Assembly: GCF_028690125.1 (NCBI RefSeq)
Contig: NZ_JAQVBV010000036.1
Coordinates: 1 to 51,439 of the forward strand
DNA: 51,439 bases
Reading direction: 5' to 3'
Source: Bacteroides sp.
GTDB lineage: Bacteria > Bacteroidota > Bacteroidia > Bacteroidales > Bacteroidaceae
The notes below the pieces were generated by a model. The model saw nothing but the letters and a program-made list of their open reading frames with translations, ran no database searches and had not been told where the DNA came from. The position numbers were made by a program, and so were the translations under genes. The number at the start of each line of letters is the position of its first letter. The stretch's first letter is position 1. Positions 36,168-45,438 of the stretch are shown here, piece after piece.

Positions 36168-37802
36168 TTATTTGACACAGCGTGGTTTGATCTGCTTGAA
36201 GAAGTCATTACCTTTATCATCTACCAAGATAAATGCCGGAAAATTCTCAACTTCAATCTTCCAGATAGCTTCCATACCCAATTCTGGATATTCCACACAT
36301 TCAATGCTTTTAATGTTATTCTGAGCTAAAATAGCGGCCGGACCACCAATAGAACCAAGGTAAAAACCACCGTGTTTCTTACAAGCATCGGTCACTTGCT
36401 GGCTACGATTACCTTTTGCAAGCATAATCATGCTACCACCATGATCCTGGAATAACTCAACATATGAGTCCATACGTCCTGCAGTAGTGGGACCCATTGA
36501 ACCGCAAGCCATACCTGCCGGAGTCTTCGCCGGACCCGCATAGTAGATAGGATGATCTTTGATATATTGAGGAAGATCTTCTCCACGGTCCAAACGTTCT
36601 TTCAGTTTTGCATGAGCGATATCACGTCCTACAATAATGGTTCCATTCAATGACAGACGAGTAGCCACCGGATATTTAGTCAATTCTTTTAGGATTTCAG
36701 CCATCGGACGATTCAGGTCGATCTTAATTGCATCGCCTTCACCGGTTTGGCGCAATTCTTCAGGAATCAGGTTTCCCGGATGAGAATCAAGTTTTTCTAT
36801 CCAGATGCCTTCTTTATTGATCTTACATTTAATGTTACGGTCGGCAGAACAAGATACGCCTAACCCTACCGGACAAGAAGCACCGTGACGAGGTAAACGG
36901 ATTATGCGAACATCATGAGCTAAATATTTACCACCGAATTGTGCACCCAAACCAATTTTATGGGCTTCTTCCAATACTTGCTTTTCAAGCTCAACATCAC
37001 GGAAAGCACGACCAAATTCATTCCCTGTAGTGGGCAAGTTATCATAAAAATGAGTTGAAGCCAATTTCACAGTCAGCAAGTTCTTTTCAGCAGAAGTTCC
37101 ACCGATAACAAATGCAATATGATAAGGAGGACAAGCTGCTGTACCTAGAGTTTTCATCTTCTCAACCAAAAACGGTACCAATGTACTGGGATTCAAAATT
37201 GCTTTTGTTTCCTGATATAGATAAGTCTTATTTGCGGAACCACCACCTTTCGTTACACAAAGAAATTCATACTCCATACCTTCGGTAGCCTCGATATCAA
37301 TTTGTGCAGGCAGGTTACATTTTGTATTTACCTCGTCATACATATTCAGAGGTGCATTCTGTGAATAACGCAAATTCTCTTCTGTGTAAGTTTTATAAAC
37401 ACCTAATGAAAGAGCTTCTTCATCACAGTAGCCTGTCCATACTTGCTGTCCCTTTTCACCGTGAATAATAGCTGTACCTGTATCCTGGCAGAATGGTAAT
37501 ACACCTTTTGCAGCCACCTCTGCATTACGCAGGAAAGTCAGTGCTACATACTTATCGTTATCACTTGCTTCCGGATCACTCAGAATCTTAGCAACCTGCT
37601 CGTTGTGCGAACGACGAAGCATGAATGATACATCACGAAAAGCAGCATTAGCCATCGCAGTCAAACCTTCTTTCTTAACTTTCAGGATAGGATTTCCTTC
37701 AAACTCGCTTACTGATACATAGTCTTTTGTAAGCAGATAATACTCAGTTGTATCTTTCCCCTTTTCAAACATGGGCTGATACTTAAACAGAGGTGTTGCC
37801 AT
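36168..37802 (-). CDS. Fumarate hydratase, class I (iron-sulfur)
   Basis: The 544 residues match class I fumarases (FumA/FumB about 548). It interconverts fumarate and malate in the cytoplasm with a 4Fe-4S cluster; in Bacteroides this serves the reductive succinate-forming branch. The three cluster Cys are at 105 (PFCQDTGT), 224 (TAACPPYH) and 318 (GLGVSCSA), the same numbers as known for E. coli FumA. C-terminal PAGMACGSMGPTTAGRMD is also conserved. The gene has a -7 promoter box just upstream. It is a single-gene unit. Confidence 0.95.
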   Translation of the reverse strand: MATPLFKYQPMFEKGKDTTEYYLLTKDYVSVSEFEGNPILKVKKEGLTAMANAAFRDVSFMLRRSHNEQVAKILSDPEASDNDKYVALTFLRNAEVAAKGVLPFCQDTGTAIIHGEKGQQVWTGYCDEEALSLGVYKTYTEENLRYSQNAPLNMYDEVNTKCNLPAQIDIEATEGMEYEFLCVTKGGGSANKTYLYQETKAILNPSTLVPFLVEKMKTLGTAACPPYHIAFVIGGTSAEKNLLTVKLASTHFYDNLPTTGNEFGRAFRDVELEKQVLEEAHKIGLGAQFGGKYLAHDVRIIRLPRHGASCPVGLGVSCSADRNIKCKINKEGIWIEKLDSHPGNLIPEELRQTGEGDAIKIDLNRPMAEILKELTKYPVATRLSLNGTIIVGRDIAHAKLKERLDRGEDLPQYIKDHPIYYAGPAKTPAGMACGSMGPTTAGRMDSYVELFQDHGGSMIMLAKGNRSQQVTDACKKHGGFYLGSIGGPAAILAQNNIKSIECVEYPELGMEAIWKIEVENFPAFILVDDKGNDFFKQIKPRCVK

Positions 37803-37840
37803 AAGTCTCTTATTTTATTACGTAATGTTAGTTAGTGAGG

Positions 37841-37848
37841 CAAAGGTA
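37841..37848 (-). promoter_or_regulatory. -7 box of the fumarase promoter
   Basis: CAAAGGTA on the plus strand reads TACCTTTG leftward, the commonest -7 form in Bacteroides. The start point would be about 30 nt before the ATG at 37802. No TTTG is found at the -33 position. Confidence 0.6.
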
Positions 37849-37860
37849 ATAAATATGAAT

Positions 37861-37898
37861 GAAGAATTAAGAATGAAAAAAGAAGAATTAAGAATGAA
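37861..37898. repeat. Direct repeat GAAGAATTAAGAATGAA, two copies
   Basis: Identical 17-mers at 37861-37877 and 37882-37898, 21 bp apart start to start, upstream of the fumarase promoter box. Low-complexity, AT-rich; it may be simple slippage. Confidence 0.7.
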
Positions 37899-38257
37899 TA
37901 ACGGAGAATTCGGTTGTTTCAGTTTGTTTGATTCAGTTAAAACAAGTTGCTCCACTATGCGAAACAGAAAAAGCGTTAGCTACTAAATAAGTTATTGAAA
38001 AATATAGTTTCATACAGAATATGGGGATAAGTTAGAAAATATTTGTCCCAAAAACAGGCTTTTGATAGTTGATACATAGACTATCAACAACCTAAACATA
38101 GAGTATAAACAGTTAATAAGCAAGATATTAACAGTGTACAGACTAAGAAAAAAGGCTATTGATAAAAATACTTTTTTCAACTGTATGGGAGGCTGAAAGT
38201 AGGCCGATTAAAATACCCATATCCCCATAATACCGATAGAAATCCGCTTGATAAGAC

Positions 38258-38298
38258 ATGGGCTGAAAGCCTAATTTAAACTTAGACTTCCAGCCCAT
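38258..38298 (-). terminator. Terminator-like hairpin after the DUF4954 gene
   Basis: ATGGGCTGAAAGCCTAA (38258-38274) pairs with TTAGACTTCCAGCCCAT (38282-38298), 15 of 17 positions, with a 7-nt loop. It lies 50 bp after the stop at 38348. The tail is not strongly T-rich. Confidence 0.6.
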
Positions 38299-38347
38299 AA
38301 TTAATATATATTGTTCAATGAATATGCTTCCTCAAAGAATCTAAAAG

Positions 38348-40339
38348 TTACTCTTCAATATGTTCAATCCTTTTAATCAATTCATCTCCTAAAGCTGTTT
38401 TATCTTCAATATGTTTCAGCACTGCCATCACAAAAGTATTACTTTCAAAGTCACCACGAACTTGTTCGAAATCTTGCTTCATTTCATCACGCGAACCGTC
38501 GGCACCAAATCCCGTCATCGAAGAAAGTGAAAATTCTTTCTTTGCATCTTCGTACACCATCTTGTCTAGTCCAACTACTGCTTCTTGCCAAGCTTTCACA
38601 ATATGAATCACATCTTTAACTGTAATCGTCTCTGGATTCAATCCATAGAATTCCTGAATTTTATCATAAGCCCAAGTCCATTCATAAGTATAATAGTTAT
38701 CGTGCATTTCAGAGAAACAAGCATTTATTGACTTCAAACGATTAATGGAGCCAGTTTCAATACCATCCAGCAGCCTATCAATCTCACTTTTTGGAGCTAT
38801 CAAACCAGAAATATCAGCCCATTCTCCCGTTCCTATTTCCGTATCCGGCTTCAGACGCTGACGTATTTCTTGATTGCTTTGGAAATTGATACCTTCCAGC
38901 CGTTTAATAATAGAGTTACCCAAAAACTTATGAATGGCAATTTCGTAAAAACGAATACCATTATTTAGAGAAGAATTTCTAATTTTAGCACTCTGATAAG
39001 AATATATCTCTGAAGTTTCCCCCGATACTCGTTTAAGTTCCTTCAAGATAGATCGCCCTTTGAACATTTTCTGAATAGTATAAGGACTCAATAGGTTATA
39101 ATTAATATAATCCAAACAATTCGGGTCCTTTCGTTTATCACGTTTCGGCCACTTTTGGGCATCACGGATTGTACCGACACTTCGCAGATTTACCCCTGGA
39201 ACCAAATAAGTAGTATTTCGTTGTTCAATCAAATAAGAGAAAGGAAGATTAGAAGTATCAGCATGATTGACATGGCGTCCCATGACCAAAGAAAAAGCTC
39301 CGACACGTGCCGGCCATAAGATATAAGAATCAGAAGTAGTCTTCGCTCCCCTTTCCATAGTTCCCTGATGAATAGGTCCCAACTTATACATATGGTTACT
39401 CTGGTTAGAACCCGAACCGGCATTCATAAACGAGAACATTCCGGCAATCAATAGTGTAGACTTATGATGGGTCACGGTAAAAGGACCGGCAAAAATTGCA
39501 CAAGCCTCACCGTTCTCACCTTGACAATTACTAAAAAACAAGGAATCGGAAGCAGAATAATTATGTCCCAATTTACAGGACTGACCAACAAAACAACGGG
39601 TAAGCATTGTACCATCGTCTACATGAGAACCGGAGGAGATAATAAAATCATCACAGATTACTCCATGACCAATTCGAACAGGAGCTGATACATTACTATT
39701 AATGCTACCGTTTGATAAGCGGCATGTCCCGCAGATGTGGCAATAATCCCCAACACGAACATTCTTGATAGATCCTGTGTTGAGAATCATCACATGATCA
39801 CCTATGCTCCCAACCGTAGCAGCATGTTTGTTGGAGTAATAATCCGTAATCGCTTTCATCCGGTTAATAAGTTCCGGACGATGGCGGTATAAAGCCAATA
39901 TATATGCCTGATGAGCTGATAGTTTGTCATTTATCAACACTTCACGCCCACCTGTTTCATTCAGGACAGTAACTTCTACCCCATTACCGAAAGTACTCAG
40001 TCCGTCCACCAGAATGATATCTACATTTTCAATAAATGTATCATTTCCAATTTCATAATTAGCGATGTAGTTTTGGATGTTCTCGATGCAGCAGTTATCT
40101 CCTACTACCACATTGTGTAAAGTGACATGGCGTAATCCCGAATGTTTCTTGATTCCTCCCGGCAATGTAAATTCAGCGTCAAACACACCAAGTCTTACAA
40201 CTCCCGAAAAACGGGTGTGATGAACGTACTCGATATTAAAACCTTCGGCAACTAAAACATTTCCCCAGTCATCAGCCAGACAGGACTGACTTTTTAGCTG
40301 AAGCACCTCGTCTTCAGTCAATCTACGATAATCTTTCAT
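38348..40339 (-). CDS. DUF4954 family protein with left-handed beta-helix repeats
   Basis: The protein has 663 residues from the ATG at 40339; the upstream ATG at 40369 adds MGRRYINYIY, which does not look like the family start (MKDYRRLTEDEVLQLKSQ). The middle (about 70-370) carries hexapeptide-type repeats: VVVGDNCCIENIQNYIANYEIGNDTFIENV, IGHGVICDDFIISSGSHVDDGTM, a fold used by nucleotide-sugar and acyl transferases. The C-terminal third is helical. DUF4954 proteins are common and single-copy in Bacteroides; the function is unproven, and a sugar-phosphate or nucleotidyl role is only analogy. It follows hflX by 55 bp and is probably in one transcript. Confidence 0.85.
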   Translation of the reverse strand: MKDYRRLTEDEVLQLKSQSCLADDWGNVLVAEGFNIEYVHHTRFSGVVRLGVFDAEFTLPGGIKKHSGLRHVTLHNVVVGDNCCIENIQNYIANYEIGNDTFIENVDIILVDGLSTFGNGVEVTVLNETGGREVLINDKLSAHQAYILALYRHRPELINRMKAITDYYSNKHAATVGSIGDHVMILNTGSIKNVRVGDYCHICGTCRLSNGSINSNVSAPVRIGHGVICDDFIISSGSHVDDGTMLTRCFVGQSCKLGHNYSASDSLFFSNCQGENGEACAIFAGPFTVTHHKSTLLIAGMFSFMNAGSGSNQSNHMYKLGPIHQGTMERGAKTTSDSYILWPARVGAFSLVMGRHVNHADTSNLPFSYLIEQRNTTYLVPGVNLRSVGTIRDAQKWPKRDKRKDPNCLDYINYNLLSPYTIQKMFKGRSILKELKRVSGETSEIYSYQSAKIRNSSLNNGIRFYEIAIHKFLGNSIIKRLEGINFQSNQEIRQRLKPDTEIGTGEWADISGLIAPKSEIDRLLDGIETGSINRLKSINACFSEMHDNYYTYEWTWAYDKIQEFYGLNPETITVKDVIHIVKAWQEAVVGLDKMVYEDAKKEFSLSSMTGFGADGSRDEMKQDFEQVRGDFESNTFVMAVLKHIEDKTALGDELIKRIEHIEE

Positions 40340-40394
40340 ATAGATATAATTTATGTACCGCCTCCCCAATTTGCAAAACGGTACATTTGATTAA

Positions 40395-41657
40395 TTATTC
40401 TTCCTCTTCTTCGTAGGTCTGATAAAGAAAATCGTTATAGGGGTATTTCTGAACGTGTAGTTCTTTCACTCGTTGATATACAACACTTTTCAGTTCGTCT
40501 ATATTGATTCGCTCGCGGGCGGAAATGAAAAGGCAATTATCCTCCATCTTAGCCATCCACGTCTTCATCAGTTCTTCGAGTGTTAAGTTTTCCTTTGTTC
40601 TGGGGGTAAGGTCGTCAGGTGCTTTTTCCACGTAGGTATAAGCATCTATTTTATTAAATATAAGTATCATAGGTTTTCCGGCACCACCAATATCAGCAAG
40701 TGTTTTATTCACTACTTCTATCTGTTCTTCAAATCCCGGATGCGAAATATCGACAACATGTAGCAACAAGTCAGCCTCACGTACTTCATCAAGAGTCGAT
40801 TTAAAAGAATCTACCAAGTCCGTCGGCAACTTACGGATAAATCCAACCGTATCGGACAACAGAAATGGCAGGTTATCAATAATCACTTTGCGAACAGTCG
40901 TATCCAATGTTGCAAAAAGTTTGTTTTCTGCAAATACTTCACTTTTTGACAGCAGATTCATCATGGTTGATTTTCCGACATTGGTATACCCTACCAAAGC
41001 CACACGAATCATTCTTCCACGATTTTTACGTTGAGTCGATTTCTGCTTGTCTATCTCGGCCAAACGTTCTTTCAACAGTGACATACGGTTTAGAATGATA
41101 CGACGGTCCATCTCGAGTTGTGTTTCACCCGGTCCACGAAGACCTACAGAACCACCTTTGCCACTTCCACCACCGGAGCCACCTCCTTGTCGTTCCAAGT
41201 GTGTCCACAATCGTTGCAAACGGGGCAACATATATTTATATTGAGCAAGTTCTACCTGCGTCTTGGCATTGGCTGTTTGCGCACGCATTGCAAATATATC
41301 AAGAATCAGAGAAGTACGGTCGAGTATTTTTATTTTCAGTTCAGCCTCAATATTACGAATCTGCTTAGCAGAAAGTTCATCATCGAAGATAACCATTCCC
41401 ACTTCACGTTCTTCCTCTGTTTCGTTTCGAATATATTCTTTTATTTCTTCCAGTTTACCTTTTCCAACATAGGTCACCGAATTTGCAGTCGGCAACTTCT
41501 GGGTAAATCGTTTCACTACTTCCGCCCCAGCCGTCTCGGCAAGGAAAGCCAGTTCATCCAGATATTCAATGGTCTTACGCTCATCCTGCGTCTGAGTGAT
41601 GAGTCCCACCAGTACAGCTGTTTCAACCTGGGCTTCGGAGATTACAAATTCTTTCAT
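40395..41657 (-). CDS. hflX: Ribosome-associated GTPase HflX
   Basis: The 420 residues have the full domain set: N-terminal HflX domain (VGLITQTQDERKTIEYLDELAFLAETAGAEV), a Gly-rich linker (about 158-170), then the GTPase with G1 GYTNVGKST at 223-231, G3 DTVG at 269-272 and G4 NKID at 335-338. HflX splits stalled or hibernating ribosomes under stress. The C-terminus ends in an acidic EEEEE tail. A -7 box lies about 30 bp upstream. It is followed by DUF4954 and preceded by a solitary recombinase. Confidence 0.95.
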   Translation of the reverse strand: MKEFVISEAQVETAVLVGLITQTQDERKTIEYLDELAFLAETAGAEVVKRFTQKLPTANSVTYVGKGKLEEIKEYIRNETEEEREVGMVIFDDELSAKQIRNIEAELKIKILDRTSLILDIFAMRAQTANAKTQVELAQYKYMLPRLQRLWTHLERQGGGSGGGSGKGGSVGLRGPGETQLEMDRRIILNRMSLLKERLAEIDKQKSTQRKNRGRMIRVALVGYTNVGKSTMMNLLSKSEVFAENKLFATLDTTVRKVIIDNLPFLLSDTVGFIRKLPTDLVDSFKSTLDEVREADLLLHVVDISHPGFEEQIEVVNKTLADIGGAGKPMILIFNKIDAYTYVEKAPDDLTPRTKENLTLEELMKTWMAKMEDNCLFISARERINIDELKSVVYQRVKELHVQKYPYNDFLYQTYEEEEE

Positions 41658-41686
41658 TTCTTCTGTTCTATATAAAAATATGACGG

Positions 41687-41694
41687 CAAATATA
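41687..41694 (-). promoter_or_regulatory. -7 box of the hflX promoter
   Basis: CAAATATA reads TATATTTG leftward, fitting TAnnTTTG, about 30 bp before the hflX ATG (41657). No -33 TTTG is visible. Confidence 0.5.
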
Positions 41695-41696
41695 AC

Positions 41697-41733
41697 AAAA
41701 AAAAAGAGGACATTGTTGCATTCCTCTTTTTTT
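41697..41733 (-). terminator. Terminator of the recombinase gene
   Basis: AAAAAGAGGA (41701-41710) and TCCTCTTTTT (41722-41731) form a stem with an 11-nt loop; extra A and T residues give a T-run in the leftward direction. It lies about 30 bp after the stop at 41760. Confidence 0.7.
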
Positions 41734-41759
41734 CATATCTGTTGGGTTCTGTTTTTATA

Positions 41760-42938
41760 TCACTCGCCTCCCGAAAAAGTTGTCCGTTCCAGATCACGCA
41801 CCAGAGTAATGTCCATAATATTGGTGTAAATCTGCGTTGTTTTCACACTTTTATGCCCGAGCAATTTTTGTACAGTCGTTATATTGGCTCCATTATAGAT
41901 AAGTAAAGTAGCATTGGTATGACGAGCTGTATGAAAGGATACACGTTTATCAATTCCTGCCTGTTTGGCCAGTTTATTTAATTCTTTATTCACATTCGAA
42001 TTATTTCCCAGTTTAAAAAAGTCGTTGAGAGCATTCTTGTAACGTTCCAGAACTAGTATTCCCTTCCCACCAAATAACAAATACAGTGGAAGACGTACCT
42101 CAATTTGAGTTTTTACGGATTTATAGATAAGCCATGTTTCCTGATAAAGTTCCACAATATTGGCGGACGTCAAATTTACAAAATCAGAATATCGTAATCC
42201 GGCATAGCAACAGAAAAGAAAGGCATCTCTGGAATGTTGTAACTTTACGAACCGCCCTTCTAAATCCAGATTTTCAATTTTACGAAGTTCTTCCGGTGAT
42301 AAGTGTGTATGTTTTCCTTCTACGCTTTTTATCTTGTATTTCTTGAAAGCATATTTTTGGATATCCATGTATTCTTTATTAATAGCCACATTCACATAAC
42401 GTTTCAGATGTTTCATGTGCTTGGCAATCGTATTGAGATGGTATCCTTTGGACTGGAGAAAACTATCAAATGAATAGACGAACTCAAATGTTAAATCGGT
42501 AAAGAGAATTTCTTTTTTATATTCCTGCAATAAACAGAGGGTGGAAAGATGGTTTTGTTTGGTACATTTTTTTAATGATGAGTTTTTTATTTCATCATTG
42601 AAAAACGTCAGAAAAGAATGCTTACTATCAGTTACCGATCTGATTATCGAGTCTTTTAATAGTTGCAAGGAAATAATTTTCCCTTGTTGCCAAAGCTCCA
42701 GTTCTTTTTGTTCGATTGTAGCTATATACCCATAAAGCATCCGATTTAAAGCTTCTGCATTAGGATGCTCCTTGACTATTCTCCGCTTTGCATCCCATTG
42801 TTCAGGTCTGAGATAAATTCTGGTTGAAAAGTAAATCTTCCTTTTATTCAGATAGGCTTCCACTTGTACAAGTGCTATTCCCTTTTTATTCAGTTTCTTT
42901 TTCCGGTTAAACACAAGACTATAGCTAATCTTTTCCAT
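41760..42938 (-). CDS. Solitary tyrosine recombinase/integrase
   Basis: The protein has 392 residues. Residues about 5-95 are an arm-type DNA-binding domain of the Bacteroidetes kind (GIALVQVEAYLNKRKIYFSTRIYLRPEQWD). A SAM-like core-binding domain covers about 105-205, and the catalytic domain about 212-385. Active-site residues: Arg249 (AGLRYSD), probably Lys276, His336 and Arg339 (HTARH), His362 (GHKS) and Tyr371 (QIYTNI). All are present, so it should be active. No excisionase, relaxase or phage gene is beside it and no long inverted repeats flank it, so it is not evidently part of an element. It may invert or move DNA elsewhere. Confidence 0.93.
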   Translation of the reverse strand: MEKISYSLVFNRKKKLNKKGIALVQVEAYLNKRKIYFSTRIYLRPEQWDAKRRIVKEHPNAEALNRMLYGYIATIEQKELELWQQGKIISLQLLKDSIIRSVTDSKHSFLTFFNDEIKNSSLKKCTKQNHLSTLCLLQEYKKEILFTDLTFEFVYSFDSFLQSKGYHLNTIAKHMKHLKRYVNVAINKEYMDIQKYAFKKYKIKSVEGKHTHLSPEELRKIENLDLEGRFVKLQHSRDAFLFCCYAGLRYSDFVNLTSANIVELYQETWLIYKSVKTQIEVRLPLYLLFGGKGILVLERYKNALNDFFKLGNNSNVNKELNKLAKQAGIDKRVSFHTARHTNATLLIYNGANITTVQKLLGHKSVKTTQIYTNIMDITLVRDLERTTFSGGE

Positions 42939-43026
42939 ACTTTTAATTTTTAACTAATACTATGAACAAATTAGATGTAGCCTCATGTAATATAAGAATA
43001 GAACAAGCCTTAATATCTGCAAAACG

Positions 43027-43686
43027 TTATTGAATCATTCCTAACATTCCCTCTTTTACAATATCTATAAATATTGGTTTTGCTCCGCTCACAAAGCATT
43101 CGACTGCAATTACCATCAAGATCAGCCCCATCAAGCGCATCATTACATTGTTCCCGGTTTCTCCCAGAACTTTAACCAAGCGTGTAGAAGCACGAAGAAT
43201 AAAGTAAGTAATCAAATAAATTAGAGCAATAATGCTGATCAATGTGCTCTTCATCTCGAAAGAGTTTGCATCTTGCATTAACACAATGGCGTTGGCGATT
43301 GCTCCCGGTCCACAAAGCATCGGTATGCCAAGTGGGGTTATGGAGATATCGTCCGCGTAAGTCTTGATTTCTTCATCTTTTAATTTCATGGGCGTATAGC
43401 GGGCTTGCAACATATCAAAGCCTATTTTAAAAATAATGACTCCTCCCGCGATACGAAAACCATTGGTTGAAATACCAAAGAATTTAAAGAGGAATTGACC
43501 GGCAAAAACGAAAACCATAATTGTGATAAATGACACAATAGTAGCCCGACGTACTATTGACCGACGCTCTTTATCTGTCATCCCATGAGTCATGGTGAGA
43601 AATACCGGCATTGTTCCCAAAGGATTGGTCAGTGTGAAAAATGAAGTAAAACAAAGTAAAGCGAATGGCAGAAGCGTACTATCCAT
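43027..43686 (-). CDS. MarC-family inner-membrane protein
   Basis: The 219-residue protein has six predicted membrane helices and no signal peptide. The family signature is clear: FFTLTNPLGTMPVFLTMTHGMTDKERRSIVRRA near the start, GGVIIFKIGFDMLQA near 82, ITPLGIPMLCGPGAIANAIVLM near 115, and GLILMVIAVECFVSGAKPI. MarC was once linked to multidrug resistance but that role was withdrawn; its function is open. It is a single-gene unit with a possible -7 box upstream (43722-43729). Confidence 0.92.
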   Translation of the reverse strand: MDSTLLPFALLCFTSFFTLTNPLGTMPVFLTMTHGMTDKERRSIVRRATIVSFITIMVFVFAGQFLFKFFGISTNGFRIAGGVIIFKIGFDMLQARYTPMKLKDEEIKTYADDISITPLGIPMLCGPGAIANAIVLMQDANSFEMKSTLISIIALIYLITYFILRASTRLVKVLGETGNNVMMRLMGLILMVIAVECFVSGAKPIFIDIVKEGMLGMIQ

Positions 43687-43721
43687 GATTTTATCGTATT
43701 TTCATGCAATTATTAAACGCG

Positions 43722-43729
43722 GCAAAAAT
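43722..43729 (-). promoter_or_regulatory. Possible -7 box of the MarC gene
   Basis: CAAAAATA reads TATTTTTG leftward, fitting TAnnTTTG, about 36 bp before the ATG at 43686. No -33 box is seen at the right distance. Confidence 0.4.
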
Positions 43730-43748
43730 ACGACTTAATCCATAAAAA

Positions 43749-44441
43749 CTATAATAAATCCATCAATTCTTTCAAAGAGCGAATCTGATAGGTAGGATGA
43801 AATGGAAAGGATGTCCTTTCTGTTACATTATAAAAAGCTTGAGCCATCCCAACTCTGTATGCTCCCGTAATATCAGCTTCCCAACTATCACCAATCATTA
43901 AGGATCTTCGCAAATTGGATTGAGTAGCAGATAAAGCAAAGTTGAATACTTCCGGTGAGGGCTTCAATTTGCCTATATCTTCAGATAGAATTACCTTTTT
44001 GAAATAAATATCAACTCCTGCCGAACGTATCTTATGTGATTGTAGTTCACGAAAACCGTTAGAAAGGATATACATATTATATTTAGGAGACAAATACTCC
44101 AATACTTCTTTTGCATAAGGCATCAAACCTGTTTTAGTAGGAATAATTGCAAAAAAATCTTCTGAGAATTGCTTCGCGAAAGCCTCATCATTTAAGCCAA
44201 CTGATTGTAAGGGAAATAGGAAACGCTGATAGTTCAGTTCTTCTTTCGTAATCTTTCCTTCACCGTATTCGAGCCAAAGTTCTGTGTTCCGCCGTTGATA
44301 AAGCATATAATAATGGTCGAATGAATCAAAATAAAGATCCAGCGAATAATTATGGTATACTTCTTCAAATGTTTCACGGGCATTCTGAGAAAAAGCCCAA
44401 ATCGTATCATCGAGATCAAAAAATAAGTTCTTATATTTCAT
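43749..44441 (-). CDS. HAD-superfamily nucleotidase, YjjG-like
   Basis: The 230 residues have the four HAD motifs: I NLFFDLDDTIWAF (nucleophile Asp9), II YILSNGF near 125, III GKLKPSPEVF near 158, IV MIGDSWEADITGA near 178. The helical C1 cap and the DDTIWAF start match the YjjG group, which dephosphorylates non-canonical pyrimidine nucleotides and UMP/dTMP. It is cytoplasmic. It follows the coiled-coil lipoprotein gene after a strong terminator, so it probably has its own promoter, though none is clear. Confidence 0.9.
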   Translation of the reverse strand: MKYKNLFFDLDDTIWAFSQNARETFEEVYHNYSLDLYFDSFDHYYMLYQRRNTELWLEYGEGKITKEELNYQRFLFPLQSVGLNDEAFAKQFSEDFFAIIPTKTGLMPYAKEVLEYLSPKYNMYILSNGFRELQSHKIRSAGVDIYFKKVILSEDIGKLKPSPEVFNFALSATQSNLRRSLMIGDSWEADITGAYRVGMAQAFYNVTERTSFPFHPTYQIRSLKELMDLL

Positions 44442-44473
44442 CAGTAGTTTCGTATCTATCAGGAAAATAAAAA

Positions 44474-44521
44474 AGCCAATGTGCTAATTTCTCTGATATT
44501 AAAAAGATCAGCACATTGGCT
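44474..44521 (-). terminator. Terminator of the coiled-coil lipoprotein gene
   Basis: AGCCAATGTGCT (44474-44485) is the exact reverse complement of AGCACATTGGCT (44510-44521). Read leftward, a TTTTATTTT tail follows the stem. It lies 24 bp after the stop at 44545. Confidence 0.85.
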
Positions 44522-44544
44522 ATTCTAAAAAAGATTTATCTATC

Positions 44545-45402
44545 TTACTTCACCAGAACAACCAAATATTTAGATACACTCCAAAATTCTGTAGGATTGG
44601 AAATCTTCAAAGTCAGCTGACCTTTATCGTCCTTAACAAGTTCGTAAGAACCTGTAGGATGAGTAGTCAATAACTCAGCACGTTTAGAATATAGTTTGAT
44701 TTCTTTCGTGGTGCGAATATCAATCTGAGTAAAGTAGTCTTTATTAAAATCAGCACTCTTCAGTACATCTCCGCTTTCCAGAATCTTCTGGGCTTTCAAT
44801 TCAGATTTTGTACCGAATACAAACCATGCAGCATTCAAGCTTTTTTCTTGCTCAGCAACAGTTTTAGCCTTTGCCTCGTTTTCTGCTGCCAAAGTTTCTT
44901 TGGTAGCAGCCAAGTCACTAACTGCGGCATCAAGTTCCTGAATACGGATATTCTTGGAAGCCAATTCGGTCTGAAGTTCTTCAATGCGCTGTTGTTTAGC
45001 ATTCAATTCTGCTGTCAAAGCTTCCACTGCTTTCTTCAATTGAGCTGAATTAGATTTACTACTCTTCAACTGAGCCTGTAATTTTTCAATTTGGGTTCTG
45101 TTCTCTTCCATCTGCTTAGTGATGAATTCAATATCAGAGGCAATCTGTTGTTTAGCATTAGCCGCATTCTCGGTAATTGTACCGCGTTGCAAATCTACAC
45201 GACTTTCAGCTGCATTGATTTTACGGAAACCATCTTGGATTTCGTTGAACGTTCCCATCATATCATCCAATTCAGCATTGCGCTGTGTCAATTCCATCAA
45301 AAGAGAATCATTTTCGGCCTTCAGGTCTTTACTTCCACCTTTAAAACCATCACACGAAGCCAACATGGCTACGCATACAAATAAAATTGCTAACTTTTTC
45401 AT
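44545..45402 (-). CDS. Coiled-coil lipoprotein of unknown function
   Basis: The 285-residue protein has a lipoprotein signal peptide ending LASC (Cys17), followed by DGFKGGSKD. Residues about 28-190 are a long, nearly unbroken coiled coil with heptads (ITKQMEENRTQIEKLQAQLKSS; AELNAKQQRIEELQTELASK). The C-terminal 85 residues form a small folded domain (WFVFGTKSELKAQKILESG; KISNPTEFWSVSKYLVVLV). The non-acidic residues after Cys suggest periplasmic rather than surface attachment. It is the last gene of the run starting at 47032, 36 bp after rsmI. Its role is unknown; an envelope tether or spacer is a guess. Confidence 0.82.
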   Translation of the reverse strand: MKKLAILFVCVAMLASCDGFKGGSKDLKAENDSLLMELTQRNAELDDMMGTFNEIQDGFRKINAAESRVDLQRGTITENAANAKQQIASDIEFITKQMEENRTQIEKLQAQLKSSKSNSAQLKKAVEALTAELNAKQQRIEELQTELASKNIRIQELDAAVSDLAATKETLAAENEAKAKTVAEQEKSLNAAWFVFGTKSELKAQKILESGDVLKSADFNKDYFTQIDIRTTKEIKLYSKRAELLTTHPTGSYELVKDDKGQLTLKISNPTEFWSVSKYLVVLVK

Positions 45403-45438
45403 ACGTTTACGTTTTTACGTTTTTAAATGAAGTTATTT

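Larger units (their letters stand above)
37803..38347. other. 545-bp intergenic region upstream of fumarase
   Basis: It contains the fumarase promoter box, two direct copies of GAAGAATTAAGAATGAA (37861-37877 and 37882-37898), a small TGATAGT/ACTATCA dyad near 38070-38090, and the terminator of the DUF4954 gene (38258-38298). No coding frame with plausible composition is seen. Confidence 0.55.

Noticed and set aside
41669..41760. ATATAAAAA / TTTTTATAT repeats around the hflX promoter region as a possible invertible switch for the neighbouring recombinase
   Set aside because: Arms are only about 9 bp of pure A/T and easily arise by chance; invertible promoters in Bacteroides usually have longer, more specific repeats.
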